A stretch of 48,916 nt of DNA. Source: Zelonia costaricensis (Eukaryota > Euglenozoa > Kinetoplastea > Trypanosomatida > Trypanosomatidae). Position 1 is the first letter of the stretch, and each line of letters starts with the position of its first letter. Of this stretch, positions 45,809 to 48,916 are shown piece by piece. The DNA is taken from assembly GCA_030849075.1 (NCBI GenBank), contig JASAOO010003372.1, positions 1 to 48,916 on the forward strand. Direction: 5' to 3'. A program made the translations under genes and the position numbers. The notes under the pieces were generated by a model that had not been told where the DNA came from, did not search any database, and worked only from the letters and a program-made list of their open reading frames with translations.

Positions 45809-48425
45809 TGGGAAGCGTGCGTGCGATCGGGCAGGACGGAAGTGCGGAGAAGTAGACGCACTGAAGTTGACTTGCGCGACTCGGGTGAGGGAAAGCAGGG
45901 CAGTTCGAGCGGGGAGCAGTGTAGTGTCAAGTCGAAGCAAACCAATAATAGAGAGCACGCGATGAAGGCGCTGCCGAGATCGGTGTGAAGGGCACACCGA
46001 GAAACGGGGGCGGCGGCGCGAGCCGGAGCGGGTGTGTGAGAGGTGCGACACGGAAGGCTCGGAAAGAGGGAAGGGGGGAGGATGTGGAGTTCCCTAGCTG
46101 CAGGCACGATGGCAGGTGTGTGTGTGTGCGTGTGTGAGCAGCGCTGCATGGGGAGTGTTGAAGAAGTTCGTGCGGCAGAGGTGGCGAATAGGTGAAGAGG
46201 TCCCAGCAGCCCGAAGTGTCCTGCATTCAGCCGCGCATCGCAGGGTGAGATGAAGCGCCTGCGCGTGCGGAGAGGGCAGGGTACGGAGTTGTATCGGTTT
46301 GAAGCACAAGTGCGTGCATCGAGTGGAGGCGTCACCAGGCAGAGAGAAGGCAGAAGCGATGGATGGGGGGAGAGACTCCTCTGCTCCTCCTCTTCTCACG
46401 ATTCACCCGGCGAGAAGGTGTCCTCTCTGACCCAGGCACTCTCCAGTCGAGTGGCGGACTGCATCTCCATCGCAGCAGCTTCTTTGTTTTTTCTTCTTTT
46501 TATGTGTGGCCTTTCTTTCTCTCTAACTACTTGCAGTCTTGCTGTGCGTAGTTGCGCATCGCCTCCTCACTGTTTCCTCCTGTGTACTGACCGCACTCCG
46601 TTTCGGAGAGTCCTCACCGCGGCGGAAGTCCTTTGCCGGTTTCGCGAGCGCGGCCACGTATGCACAAATGGCGATGCCCCACACACCCTGTTGGTGATGC
46701 TGCTGACCTCAAAAACAAATACGACGAGAGAGAGAGTGTGTGTGTATGACGAAGCGGGGCGAGAGCGCGCAAGACGACGGAGCAGCAGAAAGGCACCAAG
46801 AGAGGGGAGCACACGTCTACGCAATGCACGCAGTGACGGGCAGGTAGAGGTGGGGAGGTGGGGGGAGAGAAGGATGAGTAGGGGGCGGGGCGCTGCCACC
46901 CCGTATGCCGGAACAACGACGGAAAGCACGCTGCATATCAACCAGTGGGGGAAAGAGAAGAGGGGAGTAGCGGTGCGTCAGTCTCAGTGGGAAGATTGCA
47001 CAAGAGATACGAAAGGGAGAAAAAAAAGGAGATGCCAAAGGCACGCTCCACCGTGTCGAAGTGTCGATGAGCGAGGCGGGTGCGGGTGCGACCCAGCAAC
47101 AGCTCACAACTCACACCTCCACATGCTCCACTCATCAACGAGTCCGGCGCAGTCAAGACCACGCGCGGCTCCCTGGCGCAACGCGTGCACTGGTGCGTGC
47201 TTGTTTGAGTAAATGCACGCGGGATCCGGCGAGGGAGGGGGGGAGGGGGGAAAACAGAGATGGCATGCTGTCCCGCCTCAACAAGCAGCGCGCAGCAGCA
47301 TTTGAATTCCTTGAGCGAGGCAAGACCTTGATCGGAGTCGCCCTGCGCACTTCCCCCCTCCTCCCCTCCTCATCCTCCGCTCCTCCGCCAGGGTCGGTCT
47401 CATCCGTGCGCACAGAGTCACCGCTCCACAACAACCCCGAGAGAGACGGGAGGGCGGAGCGAGTAAGAAACTGCACGCAGGCTCGGTGTAGACACGGCGC
47501 AGCAATTTTATAACGATGCTGGCACCATCACGCACACGCAGGTGTACGTGCACCCACCCACCCACGCACACGCACACACGGGCGGAACGCCACACACGGG
47601 TCCACAGAAAGAAAGGGAGAGAAAAAAAAAAACGAGTCGTGCGTGCAGACACGCTCTTCAACGATAGCACCGTTCACAGAGGCGAAGACGGGAGGCGGGG
47701 TGAGGCCCGAAAAAAAAGGTGAAACACAAAAGGTCACGTTGCCATTCGCACGTGCCAGCGCCACAGAGCCGACGGCACCCAACTCACGCCTGACTGGGAA
47801 GAAAAGAACACAAAAACAAAAAATAGGAGCTCGGATCGTTCTGCTTCGACGAACGTTGCGCTTGGTTTAAGTTAGGATGCGCACGCTCCGGCACCGATGG
47901 CAGGGGAAGAGGGAGAACGGGAAAGATGACGTGTCCAGTGCGGGAGACAAGGTCAACACAGCAAAGGCCGAGGGCCCTCCCCGCCCCTGGCGAGACCGAC
48001 AGGCCGGAGTGCTGCAGCTGACAACGTTCAAGGGCGGAGGTGTTCTTGGGAAGCAGAAGAGCGCGGTGACACCCCCGCCTTTCCTACTCCGTCTTGACTC
48101 TTCTCGCGCCCCTTGTGGCAACTGTGCTAGGCCTAGCGCGGCGGCGGCTTCGATGCCTACAGCACCAGCGGCTGTGTGTGTGTGTATAACTGTGTTTGAC
48201 CGCGTGTTCGTGTGTGGACCACCGGAACCGGTGGTGCGCGGAGGGAAAAAGAGAATGGCACCACAACTGACTGAGAAGAACACTGTCGCGGCACGGCCAC
48301 ATCGCGCTCCCTCGCCTCTTTCCCACCGCTTCCTCAGCACCGCTTCTTCGCGGCGTTGCCTCTCGCGCGCAGACGAAGCCTCGGCGAGACACGGGAGGAA
48401 AAGAGAAGGATCGTGCCCTCGTGTG
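45809..48425. other. intergenic region between GCVT and the 134-aa coiled-coil gene
   Basis: No convincing gene in 2.6 kb. It has purine tracts on the plus strand near 46060-46085, 46850-46880 and 47228-47255, A runs near 47620-47631 and 47710, and a perfect inverted repeat at 48218-48235. The right part is the GCVT 3' UTR. Confidence 0.7.
48218..48235. repeat. short perfect inverted repeat
   Basis: ACCACCGG and CCGGTGGT are separated by AA. In RNA it would be a seven-pair stem with a four-base loop, about 200 bases downstream of the GCVT stop codon. Confidence 0.6.
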
Positions 48426-48916
48426 CTACTCGGGCTTGCGGTAGTAGTTTGCGGGCACAAACGGCGGTGTCACGACCTCAGCAGGCACACGGCGGTCACG
48501 CACCACGAGGTTCACTTTCGCGCCCTTCTTGGCGAGTGCGCGGTCGAGGTAGCCGAGGGCGATGTTCTTCTTCAAGCACGGGGACGGGCATCCACTGGTC
48601 ACCTCGCCCACCTGCTTTCCCTCCACCTCGATCACCGTGTGCTCACGCGCGACGGGGCCCGCTGAGACGAGACCAACACGCAGCCGCGGCACCGCACCCT
48701 TCGTTGCGTTGTCACGGAAATTTTTAATGGGCTCGTAGCCGATGAACCCGCCCTCCTCCATGCGACGCTTCGAGACCGACCACATAAACCGCGCGGCTAC
48801 AGGGTTCGTCTCCTCGGTGAGCTCGTGGCCGTACAGGTTCAGACCCGCCTCAAGGCGCAGGCTGTCGCGGGCGCCGAGGCCAGCCATCTCCGCATCCTTC
48901 GACATGAGCAGCTCCA
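48426..48916 (-). CDS. GCVT: glycine cleavage system T-protein (aminomethyltransferase), C-terminal part
   Basis: Mitochondrial enzyme of the glycine cleavage complex that passes the methylene group from the aminomethyl-lipoyl H-protein to tetrahydrofolate and releases ammonia. Only about 163 C-terminal residues are present; the frame is open through the right edge of the window, and the internal Met at 48905 is not the start. The C-terminal domain is clear: DSLRLEAGLNLYGHEL, GFIGYEP, then a beta-barrel with RVGLVSAGPVAREH, VGEVTSGCPSPCLKKNIALGYL and the ending PPFVPANYYRKP, which parallels the end of the human T-protein. The N-terminal presequence and most folate-binding residues lie outside the window. 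It is the most upstream gene of the cluster seen here. From memory it matches LmjF.36.3800. Confidence 0.95.
   Translation of the reverse strand, partial: ELLMSKDAEMAGLGARDSLRLEAGLNLYGHELTEETNPVAARFMWSVSKRRMEEGGFIGYEPIKNFRDNATKGAVPRLRVGLVSAGPVAREHTVIEVEGKQVGEVTSGCPSPCLKKNIALGYLDRALAKKGAKVNLVVRDRRVPAEVVTPPFVPANYYRKPE

Noticed and set aside
48426..48905. complete 159-aa protein starting at the Met at 48905
   Set aside because: The frame stays open to the window edge and the sequence is the interior of the T-protein, so this Met is internal.
1..48916. transcription strand-switch region
   Set aside because: All supported genes are on the minus strand, and no plus-strand gene was found at either end.

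Overview
The window looks like nuclear DNA of a trypanosomatid of the subfamily Leishmaniinae (Leishmania or a close relative such as Porcisia, Endotrypanum, Leptomonas or Crithidia). The reasons are that it is GC-rich, has intron-free genes with strong G/C third positions, and has all genes on one strand. The genes are separated by long gaps rich in purine tracts on the plus strand, which are the polypyrimidine tracts used for spliced-leader trans-splicing of minus-strand transcripts, and in CA/TG repeats. The gene order fits, from memory and unchecked, the L. major chromosome 36 block LmjF.36.3800 to 3940: GCVT, GlyRS, eIF3i, SAHH and TERT fall at the expected places.

All 15 protein genes are on the minus strand, so transcription runs right to left as one polycistronic unit. 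In order of transcription they are: the C-terminal part of glycine-cleavage T-protein (cut by the window edge), a small coiled-coil protein, an acylated double C2HC/RING protein, a C2-like plus coiled-coil protein, glycyl-tRNA synthetase, the ESCRT-III subunit Vps32/Snf7, a HAP2/GCS1 gamete-fusion family protein, a leucine-rich-repeat coiled-coil protein resembling CEP78, eIF3 subunit i, a MAM33/p32 family mitochondrial protein, an unrecognised 250-aa protein, S-adenosylhomocysteinase, a 132-aa membrane protein, telomerase reverse transcriptase, and a 1027-aa disordered protein. As is usual in these organisms, neighbours do not share a pathway. They share transcription only, and expression is expected to be set by mRNA processing and UTRs.

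The left 3 kb is gene-free. It carries an assembly scar: a single N at 1614, next to a copy of the flanking sequence that lacks 1382 bases and joins at a 7-base microhomology. No tRNA, rRNA, CRISPR array, insertion sequence, transcription strand switch or recognisable retroposon was found. Translation starts were chosen from the first ATG after a plausible splice acceptor where that could be judged. Several longer reading frames begin only at TTG or upstream of the acceptor and were shortened.

The observations most worth following up are the HAP2-family gene, the duplicated C2HC-RING module behind an MGCCCCC amino terminus, the CEP78-like gene, the enlarged spacer in TERT, and several structured or G-quadruplex-capable elements in the untranslated stretches.
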